Below, piece after piece: positions 50,305-58,370 of a DNA stretch of 61,944 nucleotides. The position numbers were made by a program, and so were the translations under genes. The notes below the pieces were generated by a model. That model was not told the DNA's origin and made no database searches. It saw only the letters and a list, made by a program, of their open reading frames with translations. The stretch's first letter is position 1; every line of letters starts with the position of its first letter. The DNA comes from Myxococcus sp. CA023. Its GTDB lineage: Bacteria; Myxococcota; Myxococcia; Myxococcales; Myxococcaceae. The stretch covers positions 1 through 61,944 of the forward strand of contig NZ_JAAEAH010000059.1 in NCBI RefSeq assembly GCF_010998615.1, read 5' to 3'.

Positions 50305-53300
50305 GGCGCCTCCCGGGCAACCCAAGCGTTCCAGTTCTCCACGTCCTCCGGCAGCCGCGTGCCGCTGGACACCACCGCCCGCGGGTCGGTGAGGGCCAGC
50401 AGGTCCACGGGCAGCCGCGACAGCTTCAACCGGCGGCCAAAGGCATCCGTCACCTTGTCGCCGCGCTTCTCACACGCCGCCAGCGCGCCCTCCCACAGCC
50501 GGGCCATGCCCGCCGGGTCCAGCGTCTGCCCTTGCGGCGCCTTCTCCTCCCAGGCGCGCACCTGCGCGTGCAGCTCCGCCAGCACGGCGTAGAAGGGTTC
50601 GGTCAGCTCCGACTCCGGCTCGAAGGCCGTCACCGCGTTCACCGTCACGCGGGGCTCCGTGTGCTCGCGCCGAGGCACATCGCTCACCCGCAGCACCGCC
50701 GCCGACGCCGCGTTGGCCCCGCGGATGCGGCCCATGGCCAGCGCCTGGCCGTCCAGGACACCGAAGGCCGGCGAGGCCACCGTCGGCACGGGCCGCAGCT
50801 GCCCCAGCGCGTCCGGCCCAGGCAGCGGCGCCAGCTGAGCCAGCGTCTCATCCACGCCGAAGAGGCCCACCGCCGCCGGACCGTCCTGGCCATCCACCCG
50901 CGTCTGCAATTGGAGCCGGGCCAGCTCGCCGGGAGCGTAGTGCTGCTTGTCCGGCGTCACCTCCACGGAGAGCTGCGCGCGCGGCGCCACGTACACCCGC
51001 CCCTGCGCGCCCTCCCAGTACGTCATCGCCCAGCCCTCGAAGTCCTCGGGCAGCTTGAAGCGAACCGAGCGCGTCGCCTTGTCCACCTTCTCTTCCATTC
51101 GTTGGTTGCCCGCCTGGAGCACCAGGGTCTCGGGCAGCGGGCCCTCGAACTGGGGACCGCGCATCAGCTCGATGCGGACCTCCTCGCCACCGCGCGCCAG
51201 CACCGGCGTGGCACGCAGGCGCGTGGGTGGCACCTCCGCTGGACGCAGCACCAGCTTCGTTTCGCCCACGGCCTCTCCCCCCTGTGTGCCGCTCACCTTC
51301 AGCTCGTAGCCCAGGAAGGTGGTGGCCTGGGAAACGGCCTGGCGCCCCTTCTCCCCCGACGGACGGGCGGTGAGGTGCCCCACGCCCAGGGCGTTCTGCC
51401 GATACTTGGCCTCGGGCAGCCGGACGCGCGCGAAGCGTTCCTGGATGCAGGGCAGGGCGGACGCGGCCAGCGCGTTCGACTGCTTCGGCAGCGTCACCCA
51501 CGTCAGCGACTCCAGGCCCCGCTTCCCCAGCCGCCAGCTCAACGCCGCGGGCAGCGGGGCTTCCATTCCCAGGTCCCGCGGCAGACACGTGCGCGCATCG
51601 AGGGCCGCGTCGGACAGCGCGGCCACCAGCGTCTCAGGCGCGCCAATGGCCGCCTCCACCTCTACTTCCAACTCCGGCAGGCCCGGGTCCATGATGGCCA
51701 GGCTCACCTGGAAGACCCGCTCACGCCCGGCGGGCAGCACGCGGGTGCGCAACGCCGAGGCCACGCAGGCGGGCAGTGCGCCCTCCTCCCCAGTCACCAC
51801 GTCCAGCACCGCGCCCGAAGCACTCACGCGCAGGCCGAGCGCGACTTCCATCTCTCCATCCTCACGCGTCACGAAGCGCGCACAGGGTTCGAGCGCGGCC
51901 AACCCCTTCTCCAGCGCGAGCAGGTCCTCGAGCGAGGCCTCCGTCTCCGGTGCCAGCAGGTTGCGCGTCTGGCCCAGCCTCACCGTGGGCTCGGGCGGCG
52001 GCGGGCGCACGGGCATGGGCGGCACCACGACGTTGACGGGAGGTCCGGGGTCGAGCTGGAAGACGGCCACGCCGTCCTCGTCCGTCATCGCGCGCACGCC
52101 TTCGTCCCGCGGATCCCATGCGCGCTTCACCGTCAGCTCCGTGCCCGGCAGCACCTGCCCCGCGGCCGTCGTCGCGCGCACGTAGACGCGGTTGTTGAAC
52201 CCCGGCGCCAGTCCACCCTCCACCTCCGTCACCGCCGACACCTGCAGCGCGTCCTCGGACAGCAGCAGCGACACGCCGCCTTCGATGCGGTCTCCCGCCG
52301 CGTCCCGCGCCACCAGACGCGCCACCAACTGGGCCTGTCCGCGCAGGTCCATGGGCACGCGCGGCAGCGACAGGCGGAAACGCCCCGCGGCGTCCGTGCG
52401 CGCGCGGTTCGGCAGGCCTCCCGCATGCCACTCCGCGGGCGCGGGCCAGTCACCGTGGATGTCCCACGTCAGGCCCACCTCGACGTCGGCCACCGGCGCG
52501 CCCGAGGCATACGTCACCTGCCCATCCACCACCGGCACCTCGTCCGCGCGCCAGAAGGGCCGGGCGCTGCGCGCCTCCACGCGGAAGCGCGGCAGGGTGA
52601 AAGGCTTCACCTCGAAGGACGCCGACGCCTGCGCCCCGCCGCTCACCCAATTCACTCTCCACGTCCCTTGCGGCGCGCCCCGGTCCAGCGGGAAGCGCCC
52701 GGCCACCACACCCCAGGGCCCGGCCGGCGCGCGCTCCTCCAGCACCACTTCGCCGGTGGAATCCCGCACCACCCACGTCCCCGGCCGCCCATCCAGCGGC
52801 GCCAGGTCCTTGGCCCTCAGCACCACCGCGCGGAAGAGGACCTCGTGGCCCGGCTCGTACAGGGGCCGGTCCGTCAACACATGCGCCAGGGCATTGGCAT
52901 ACAGCGGCAGCGGCGCGTCCACGGTGTCCGTGCCCAGCGGCGAGATGACGCGGGCCCGGAGCTTGTAGTCACCGTCCGGCACCTCCGGCAGCACTACGCG
53001 GGCCGACAGCCCCCGGTCGCCCATGGTGCGCATCCACTCTGTCCCCTTCGACAGCGGAAGCTGCGTCTCCTTCCCCTCCCCGTCCACCAGGAACACGGCG
53101 GCCGTGCCCTTCGTCACTGGGGCCTTCATCATCTCGCCGGATTCCGGGTGCGGCGCCAGCGCATGCGTCACGACCACCACCTGGCCCGTGTCGCCACGCG
53201 CCAGGCCGGAGCCATGGACCTCCACCACCTGGCGGAACTGTCCGTCCGGACAGCTCGGCACCTTCACTCCTCGCAGGACCCAGGCGGAAAGGCAGACGTC

Positions 53301-53387
53301 CCAGAAGGCAAAGGCTACCGCGCCCCCCACGAGCAACGCAGCCAGTCCTCCCCCCAGCAGCCGGCGGCGCCGGAAGCGGATTGTCAT
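50301..53387 (-). CDS. Alpha-2-macroglobulin family protein, N-terminal half, with two inserted TonB-tail-like modules
   Basis: 1028 residues. Start at 53387 (GGGGAG upstream). A signal-anchor helix (about 10-31) places it in the periplasm. MG domains follow (LTDRPLYEPGHEVLFRA is the MG2 signature), and a bait-region-like domain at about 725-870 (DKQHYAPGELARLQLQTRV). Between them, after a proline run (about 455-468), are two ~80-residue Cys-paired modules (about 490-567 with Cys502/Cys541, about 585-675 with Cys601/Cys647). These resemble the AgmX/PglI and TonB C-terminal domains of myxobacteria. The function of that insertion is unknown. ATGA overlap with the second half. Confidence 0.87.
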   Translation of the reverse strand: MTIRFRRRRLLGGGLAALLVGGAVAFAFWDVCLSAWVLRGVKVPSCPDGQFRQVVEVHGSGLARGDTGQVVVVTHALAPHPESGEMMKAPVTKGTAAVFLVDGEGKETQLPLSKGTEWMRTMGDRGLSARVVLPEVPDGDYKLRARVISPLGTDTVDAPLPLYANALAHVLTDRPLYEPGHEVLFRAVVLRAKDLAPLDGRPGTWVVRDSTGEVVLEERAPAGPWGVVAGRFPLDRGAPQGTWRVNWVSGGAQASASFEVKPFTLPRFRVEARSARPFWRADEVPVVDGQVTYASGAPVADVEVGLTWDIHGDWPAPAEWHAGGLPNRARTDAAGRFRLSLPRVPMDLRGQAQLVARLVARDAAGDRIEGGVSLLLSEDALQVSAVTEVEGGLAPGFNNRVYVRATTAAGQVLPGTELTVKRAWDPRDEGVRAMTDEDGVAVFQLDPGPPVNVVVPPMPVRPPPPEPTVRLGQTRNLLAPETEASLEDLLALEKGLAALEPCARFVTREDGEMEVALGLRVSASGAVLDVVTGEEGALPACVASALRTRVLPAGRERVFQVSLAIMDPGLPELEVEVEAAIGAPETLVAALSDAALDARTCLPRDLGMEAPLPAALSWRLGKRGLESLTWVTLPKQSNALAASALPCIQERFARVRLPEAKYRQNALGVGHLTARPSGEKGRQAVSQATTFLGYELKVSGTQGGEAVGETKLVLRPAEVPPTRLRATPVLARGGEEVRIELMRGPQFEGPLPETLVLQAGNQRMEEKVDKATRSVRFKLPEDFEGWAMTYWEGAQGRVYVAPRAQLSVEVTPDKQHYAPGELARLQLQTRVDGQDGPAAVGLFGVDETLAQLAPLPGPDALGQLRPVPTVASPAFGVLDGQALAMGRIRGANAASAAVLRVSDVPRREHTEPRVTVNAVTAFEPESELTEPFYAVLAELHAQVRAWEEKAPQGQTLDPAGMARLWEGALAACEKRGDKVTDAFGRRLKLSRLPVDLLALTDPRAVVSSGTRLPEDVENWNAWVAREAP

Positions 53388-53488
53388 CGGTTCTCCCCTT
53401 CCCTCCACTCTATGCCGGGAAGCCGAGGCCCTGACGAGTCCCCCCGTTCTTCGCGTGGCTCAAGACGGTGCGCTAGGGTCGCCGCTCC

Positions 53489-54682
53489 TTGCCAGCGCCC
53501 AAGCCCAAATCCCGCCCGCCCCAGGACGCGCTCCCCGCGCGCCTGGAATCGCTCCTGGAAGCGCTGACCGACCGGCATCTCGCGGACCGGATGGAGCGCG
53601 TGCACCGCGCGGCGGCGGTGGCCATCGACCGACTGGGACACCTGAGCATCGCGAAGTACGAGCCCACGTCGGTGGAAGCGGACGGCGGCGCGGACCTGTC
53701 GCTGTGGGAGACGATGGCGCCGGCCATTGGCGACACACTGGTGGGCGTCAACCAGCTCGTCAGCGCCGTCCACCAGGAGTTCCCGCCCCCCACGCGCCCG
53801 GTCGGGCTCGGCGACGGTGGCTGGGCCCCGCCGCCGGCCAGCTCGGATGAGCGGCTGGCGCAGGAGGTGGAGGCGGTGCTGCACGCCATCGCGGACCGGC
53901 TGGCCCGGCGTGTGGCGGAGCTGGGACAGCAGATGCGCCGCCCGGAGGTGGTGAGCGACCGCTGGACGCTGATGGCCGAGCTGCAGGCCTTCCGCGCCGA
54001 CTTCCGCGTGCGCATTGGCGACCTCGTGTACCTCACCGCCTCCGCCTTTGCCGACGTGCGCCGCGAAGAGGTGGTGCCCGGCTACGCCCACCAGTTGGGC
54101 GCACGGGCGGCGCTGCGCGCGGCGGCGGCGGACCTGCGCCGCTCCCTGCAAGGCCGGCTGGAGCGCGCGGCGAAGGCAGAGCCCCGCGCGCGCCCCGCGC
54201 TGGCGCGGCAGGTGGCGGAGAGTCTGGCCGCATTCGTGTCCCTTCCCGCGTCAGTGGCGCTGCGCACGCCGCAGAAGCACCAGGTGCTGGAGCTGCGCGC
54301 GCGGCTGCTGGACATGGCCACCCAGGCGGAGCTGGCGCCGGACGCGCTGCCGGGGCTGGTGGAGCCCTACCTCACGGCGCTGGATGAGCAGATGGAGGAG
54401 GTGACGCGCACTTGGCTCGTCGTCCATGACCGCGCGGTGTGGGCCACCTGCGGCATGAAGCTGGAGCAGGCGGACATGCACCTGTCGCTGGGCTCGCGGG
54501 GCGCGGAGCGCGTGCTGGCGGAGGCCGTGGAGGCGGCGGGCGCGCTCCAGGGCCGCTCGCCGCCCTTCGACGCCTTCCTGCGCAAGGCGCGACAGGAGGC
54601 GGGCGACGGACTGGAGGAGGCAGGGGCGCGGGAGCTGCTCACCCGATTCCAGGAGCGGCTGGCGGCCCTGCCCTTCAGCTGA
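53489..54682 (+). CDS. Helical protein of unknown function
   Basis: 397 residues with a TTG start at 53489 (AGGG about 10 nt upstream; no ATG nearby gives a better start). Almost entirely alpha-helical and rich in Ala, Arg, Leu and Glu; no signal peptide. A Pro-rich patch lies near residue 100. No motif is recognisable. It is divergent from the alpha-2-macroglobulin genes. Possibly a myxobacterial lineage-specific structural or regulatory protein. Confidence 0.7.
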   Translation: MPAPKPKSRPPQDALPARLESLLEALTDRHLADRMERVHRAAAVAIDRLGHLSIAKYEPTSVEADGGADLSLWETMAPAIGDTLVGVNQLVSAVHQEFPPPTRPVGLGDGGWAPPPASSDERLAQEVEAVLHAIADRLARRVAELGQQMRRPEVVSDRWTLMAELQAFRADFRVRIGDLVYLTASAFADVRREEVVPGYAHQLGARAALRAAAADLRRSLQGRLERAAKAEPRARPALARQVAESLAAFVSLPASVALRTPQKHQVLELRARLLDMATQAELAPDALPGLVEPYLTALDEQMEEVTRTWLVVHDRAVWATCGMKLEQADMHLSLGSRGAERVLAEAVEAAGALQGRSPPFDAFLRKARQEAGDGLEEAGARELLTRFQERLAALPFS

Positions 54683-54691
54683 AGCGCGAGG

Positions 54692-54985
54692 CTACGGCTT
54701 GGTGCCTTCGGGCTTCGCGCCCTCGGGCAGCGCCGGGGCGGCGGGCTTCGGCGGGAGGATGCGCAGCTCGTCGTAGCGCGCCGCCAGCGACTCCGACGTC
54801 ATCTCCTCCTGCCACTGCTTGGGGTTGGTGTTCCAGCCGTAGTCGGCCGGCACCTTGCCGCCGCCCTGGCTGGCGTAGCCAATCATGTCCGGGAACTGCT
54901 TGGACCAACGGCCCGCGGGGTCCGGCTCCTTGGTGATGAGCTGGCGGTTGGGTCGGTGAAGGAAGGGCTTGGGTGCGTCACTCAT
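54692..54985 (-). CDS. Small conserved hypothetical protein
   Basis: 97 residues, polar, with FLHRPNRQLITKEPDPAGRW near the N-terminus and a Lys/Pro-rich C-terminus (KPAAPALPEGAKPEGTKP). No signal peptide or membrane segment. Codon use has strong G/C third positions, as in its neighbours. Convergent with the gene at 53489-54682 (9 nt apart). Function unknown. Confidence 0.6.
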   Translation of the reverse strand: MSDAPKPFLHRPNRQLITKEPDPAGRWSKQFPDMIGYASQGGGKVPADYGWNTNPKQWQEEMTSESLAARYDELRILPPKPAAPALPEGAKPEGTKP

Positions 54986-55039
54986 GGCCCGTAGCCTCTC
55001 CGAAAGCAGCCCGCGAGGGTAGAGGGAAGACGCGGAGCC

Positions 55040-55270
55040 TCAGGCCGCCCGGCGGGTCCGCTTGCGGCGCCCGGTGCTCACCGGCGGCAGCACGCGGGGG
55101 CCCATTTCGAACACCGCGGCGAAGAAGCGGGCCTGGGCCTCGCTGCCATACCGGTATCGGCGCACGGCCCCAGCCCACGTTTCCACCTCCACCCCCCAGC
55201 CTCGCCGGTCATGGAGGAGCTCCACCCGCAGCACCCCACCCATGCCGCCACCCTCACCCTGTGCATCCAT
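55040..55270 (-). CDS. Small hypothetical protein
   Basis: 76 residues from the ATG at 55270 (AAGGG about 9 nt upstream); an internal ATG at 55243 is an alternative. It has a short beta core (LRVELLHDRRGWGVEVETW) and a basic tail (RRKRTRRAA). The long open frame further upstream overlaps the divergent zinc-ribbon gene and is not used. No domain is recognised. The support is modest: good G/C third positions and a plausible ribosome site. Confidence 0.5.
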   Translation of the reverse strand: MDAQGEGGGMGGVLRVELLHDRRGWGVEVETWAGAVRRYRYGSEAQARFFAAVFEMGPRVLPPVSTGRRKRTRRAA

Positions 55271-55468
55271 GCCCCGGGCCCTTGAAATCCCCGTGCCAGG
55301 GCGCACACGCGACTTCACCGGGTTGCGGTGTCGGCCACCCATCAAAGCGCGGCGGGCCTGTAAGGAATGCAGGAGGGCTCGGCCGCCCGCCTGCCCGCTG
55401 GGCCATGCCCGACCGGGGGACACCTCAGGTCGCCTTGTGCCGCGCGATTCCTGCGTTAACTCAGAAGC

Positions 55469-55678
55469 ATGACTCAATTCGAGAGCAACACCGGCGAGCG
55501 GTTCGCCGAATTCGTCCTCCCCGACGGCTGCGTGCTCTGCGGTGGAGAGGTGACTGTGCGTGCCTCTCAGGCGGGTGCGCACAGTTATTGCCCGCGGTGC
55601 CACTGGCTGTCCAAGCCCAGCATGCGCGTGCGTGACAACGGCGTGGAGCTGTCCTTCGCCACCACCGTGCTCGCCTGA
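55469..55678 (+). CDS. Small zinc-ribbon-like protein
   Basis: 69 residues. Two CxxC pairs (Cys21/24 in CVLC, Cys41/44 in CPRC) 17 residues apart, typical of a zinc knuckle. The rest is short beta structure. No further domain. Possibly a small regulator or an RNA- or protein-binding adaptor. The 198 nt to its left, up to 55271, are intergenic and divergent with nothing else convincing in them. Confidence 0.65.
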   Translation: MTQFESNTGERFAEFVLPDGCVLCGGEVTVRASQAGAHSYCPRCHWLSKPSMRVRDNGVELSFATTVLA

Positions 55679-55690
55679 GCACGCGCCGCC

Positions 55691-56287
55691 TCACGGCGGC
55701 AACATCGTCTCCGACAGCAACAGCGCCAGCAGGGCAGCCTTCTCGCCCTGTCCGAGGCGCAGCACTTCCTCGGGCAGGGACAGGGAGACGGGGCCCGGCT
55801 GGAGCGTCGTCCCAGGCTGGCAGGTGCGCCAGCCCGAATACCCTTCTCCCGTCACGGACAGCGTGTAGTTGCATCCGCCCATGGCGCCAGCGATGGCAAA
55901 GGGCGCGATGACGAGGCTCGACGGCTGGCTGGCGAAGTCTCCCTCCAGACGCAGGCCCGGCTCTGGCGTCCTTTCGAGGACGCGGAGGTCGACGGTGCCC
56001 TCCCCCACGCGTCCGAGCAGGTTTCCGCTGGCCCAGCCGACATCCACGTCACTGCCACGCACCTGTCCCACCAGCGCGGCGCCGCGCTGACGCAGCTCGA
56101 TGCCGGGCCCCCGCACGACGCCGCCCTCCTCCAGGGACAGCGCCACCGACTGAGCGCCCGCTTCGAGCCGCAGCGGTCCTCCCTGTCCGGTGACGGTGAC
56201 CTGTGCCCGCGAGGAGGGCGCGAGCGTCAGACACAACACGCCCAGGATTCCGATGACACCACGTGGCCCTGTTTCGCTCCGCGACAC
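55691..56287 (-). CDS. Exported protein of unknown function
   Basis: 198 residues with a GTG start at 56287 (CAGG upstream). Signal peptide with cleavage after SRAQ-like residues (GVLCLTLAPSSRAQ). The mature part is beta-rich, with repeated Gly/Leu turns (VRGPGIELRQRGAALVG) and two cysteines (Cys139 region GGCNYTL, Cys155 region RTCQPGT). No family assigned. Convergent with the zinc-ribbon gene (12 nt apart). Confidence 0.7.
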   Translation of the reverse strand: MSRSETGPRGVIGILGVLCLTLAPSSRAQVTVTGQGGPLRLEAGAQSVALSLEEGGVVRGPGIELRQRGAALVGQVRGSDVDVGWASGNLLGRVGEGTVDLRVLERTPEPGLRLEGDFASQPSSLVIAPFAIAGAMGGCNYTLSVTGEGYSGWRTCQPGTTLQPGPVSLSLPEEVLRLGQGEKAALLALLLSETMLPP

Positions 56288-56417
56288 ATGACACCTGCTT
56301 TCGGCGGGTCCTCTGCCCGAAGGTGAGGCTCCGCCGAAGCCGTGGCAGGGCCCGTGGACCTGGCGCGCTCACGCCGGGACCCGAAAGGTCCCGGGAAGCG
56401 AGCGCGGGGTCCGTGGC

Positions 56418-57272
56418 TCAATGGCCGCCGTACGTACCGCTCGCGGCGGGCACCGCTTCGGGCTCGCGCTCGCGCCTGCGCTCGGCTTCATCCCAGGCGC
56501 GGCCGTCCTCGTAGCCCCACTCGTCGACGTCCACTTGGTAGCTGACCTGCGACAACAGCCGGCCCCGGCACAGCGTCGAGTCCCAGTTGCCCTCCGCCAG
56601 CGAGCTGTTGGCGCGGGAGAGCAGCTCGCGCATCACCCACTCCGGGACGATGTCGCGGTCCGCGGGGTACGCGAAGCGGAAGAACATCAGGTGCGCGAGC
56701 AGCACCTCCCAGTACCGGTCGAAGCGCGCCAGCAGCCGCGGCCAGTCGAACGTGCGCCCCGTCTTCAGGAGCAGGTGCGTGAGTTCGTGCCCGTCGAAGC
56801 GCTCGCGCTCCAGGACGAAGGCCTTGCTCCAATAGATTTCCTCCGCAGGAGGCACGTTGCACGCGCAGTTCAGCAGCCGGGCGCGGACCGCGTGCTCGAA
56901 CCAGCCGTCGTCAACGACGGTGATGCCGTTGCCGGACGCGAAGATGAGGTCGACGAGGAAGTCGTCCCAGAAGGCCTTGTGCAGCCAGCCGTGGACGTTG
57001 CTCTGCGTGCTCCAGCCATTGCGCGCGAGCACTTCCAATGCGCGGTCCGCGTCGTCCTTGCGGATGAAAAGGTCCAGATCCTTCGTGTCGCGATAGATGC
57101 CCGTGTAGTGGGCGAACGCGTAGGCGCCGCCGACGAGGAACGGGATTCGCGCGTCAGACAACAATTGGATGGCATAGGCCCGTGCGCCCAGTTCGGCGAC
57201 CGGCCGCCGAACCTCCATCCGCCGTGGGTCTCCCCCGGGCGCGCCCGAGGCCTTCGGTGGTTGCTCAGCCAT
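56418..57272 (-). CDS. Nucleotidyltransferase-fold protein
   Basis: 284 residues. A GGAYAFAHYTG block at 48-58 followed by TKDLDLFI (Asp65, Asp67) is the minimal polymerase-beta-type nucleotidyltransferase signature (G-G-x plus D-x-D). The region after it (VDLIFASGNGITVVDDGW) may add a third acidic residue. Such proteins move nucleotides to small molecules or to partner proteins, and some are antitoxins or toxins. No HEPN-like or AbiE partner gene is adjacent, so its role is open. Stand-alone and soluble. Confidence 0.75.
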   Translation of the reverse strand: MAEQPPKASGAPGGDPRRMEVRRPVAELGARAYAIQLLSDARIPFLVGGAYAFAHYTGIYRDTKDLDLFIRKDDADRALEVLARNGWSTQSNVHGWLHKAFWDDFLVDLIFASGNGITVVDDGWFEHAVRARLLNCACNVPPAEEIYWSKAFVLERERFDGHELTHLLLKTGRTFDWPRLLARFDRYWEVLLAHLMFFRFAYPADRDIVPEWVMRELLSRANSSLAEGNWDSTLCRGRLLSQVSYQVDVDEWGYEDGRAWDEAERRREREPEAVPAASGTYGGH

Positions 57273-57349
57273 GCGCCCAAAATAGGAGCGCGATGCCGGG
57301 ACGACAGCGGTCCGGCCGCGTGGTAGGCCGCAGGGCAGCCGGGCGGGCG

Positions 57350-58255
57350 TCAGCGCGCCAGCATCAACATCAGTGGCGCCGTCGCGAAGGACAGCGGAAC
57401 GCCCACTCCCACCATCAACACCGCCAGGTCCGGGTCCAGGTCATGCTCGGCCGCGAGGATGGCCGCGCTCACCATGGGGCCCATGGCCGCCTGCAGCAGC
57501 GTGGCCTGCACCACCGTGGGCGCCAGCCCTGGCAAGGCCAGCAGGCCCGCGGCCGTCAGCGCCGGCACCAGCAGCAACTTGTACGACAGCCCCAGGGCCA
57601 CCGCGGGCAGCCGAGGCTTGATGCCCGACAGGCGCAGCTGCAGGCCAATGGCGAACAGCGCCAGCGGCGTCAGCAGCGAGCCCAGCCGCTCCAGCACGCC
57701 ATCCAGCCAGACCGGATAGGCCCAAGGCCGCGTCACCAACGCCACCACCAGCGCCAGGAACGGGGGGAAGGTGGCCACCTTGCGCGCGAGCTGGCGCAGG
57801 GACAGCGGCGTATCCGCGCCCGCCCGGGCCGCCGCCACCGTGGCCAGCGAGGACAGCACCAGGAAGGAGCCGAGCTGATCCACCACCACCGCCACCGGCA
57901 GACCCTTGGCACCCAGCAGCGCCTCCGCCATGGGCAGCCCCACGAAGGCGGTGTTGCCCAGCCCCGCCGTCAGCACCAACGCCATGATGGACGGCTTCGA
58001 CAGCCCCAGCCGGGGCCCCAGCAGTCGGAAGAACGGCCCCGCGCCCAGGTAGTAGAGCCACGGCACCGAGGCGGCGACCAGGAGCTCCGGCACGAACACC
58101 AACTGGTGCATGGCCCGCAGCACCAGCGCAGGCAGCGCCACGTACAGCACGAAGGTGTTGAACGCCCCGGCGGAGCCCTCCGGGAACTTCCCACTGTGCC
58201 GGGCCAGGACGCCCAGCACCATACACGCCCCCAACAGCCCGATGACGTTCCCCAT
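57350..58255 (-). CDS. AEC-family transporter (auxin efflux carrier type)
   Basis: 301 residues with about ten transmembrane helices. Two halves with a central loop (RAGADTPLSLRQLARKVATF), an LGNTAFVGLPMAEAL motif in the first half and a Gly-Pro-containing segment (QAAMGPMVSAAILAAEHD) in the second, as in the AEC/Mem_trans family. These export or import organic acids and small metabolites; the substrate is unknown. Starts at 58255, downstream in the minus direction of the metalloprotease terminator. Confidence 0.9.
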   Translation of the reverse strand: MGNVIGLLGACMVLGVLARHSGKFPEGSAGAFNTFVLYVALPALVLRAMHQLVFVPELLVAASVPWLYYLGAGPFFRLLGPRLGLSKPSIMALVLTAGLGNTAFVGLPMAEALLGAKGLPVAVVVDQLGSFLVLSSLATVAAARAGADTPLSLRQLARKVATFPPFLALVVALVTRPWAYPVWLDGVLERLGSLLTPLALFAIGLQLRLSGIKPRLPAVALGLSYKLLLVPALTAAGLLALPGLAPTVVQATLLQAAMGPMVSAAILAAEHDLDPDLAVLMVGVGVPLSFATAPLMLMLAR

Positions 58256-58311
58256 GGCGGCCGCAGCGTCTCAGCCCGCCGCGTCGGACTCCAGCGACAT
58301 GCGGAAAAGAA

Positions 58312-58345
58312 ACGGGCGGCCTTCCCGTGGGGGAAGACCGCCCGT
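58312..58345 (-). terminator. Intrinsic terminator after the matrixin-like metalloprotease gene
   Basis: A 15-bp stem with one G-U-type mismatch (arms 58312-58326 and 58331-58345, 4-nt loop), followed in the minus direction by a T-rich run (TTTCTTTT). One of the clearest intrinsic terminators in the window. Confidence 0.88.
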
Positions 58346-58370
58346 CGTTCACTTCACGCCGAAACCTGGA

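Noticed and set aside
47872..53387. Split alpha-2-macroglobulin as a frameshift or sequencing error
   Set aside because: The second half has its own membrane anchor and an ATGA start-stop overlap; this is genuine gene organisation.
50532..53567. 1011-codon open frame on the plus strand
   Set aside because: Antisense to the alpha-2-macroglobulin N-terminal half; His/Arg/Gln-rich and without any domain.
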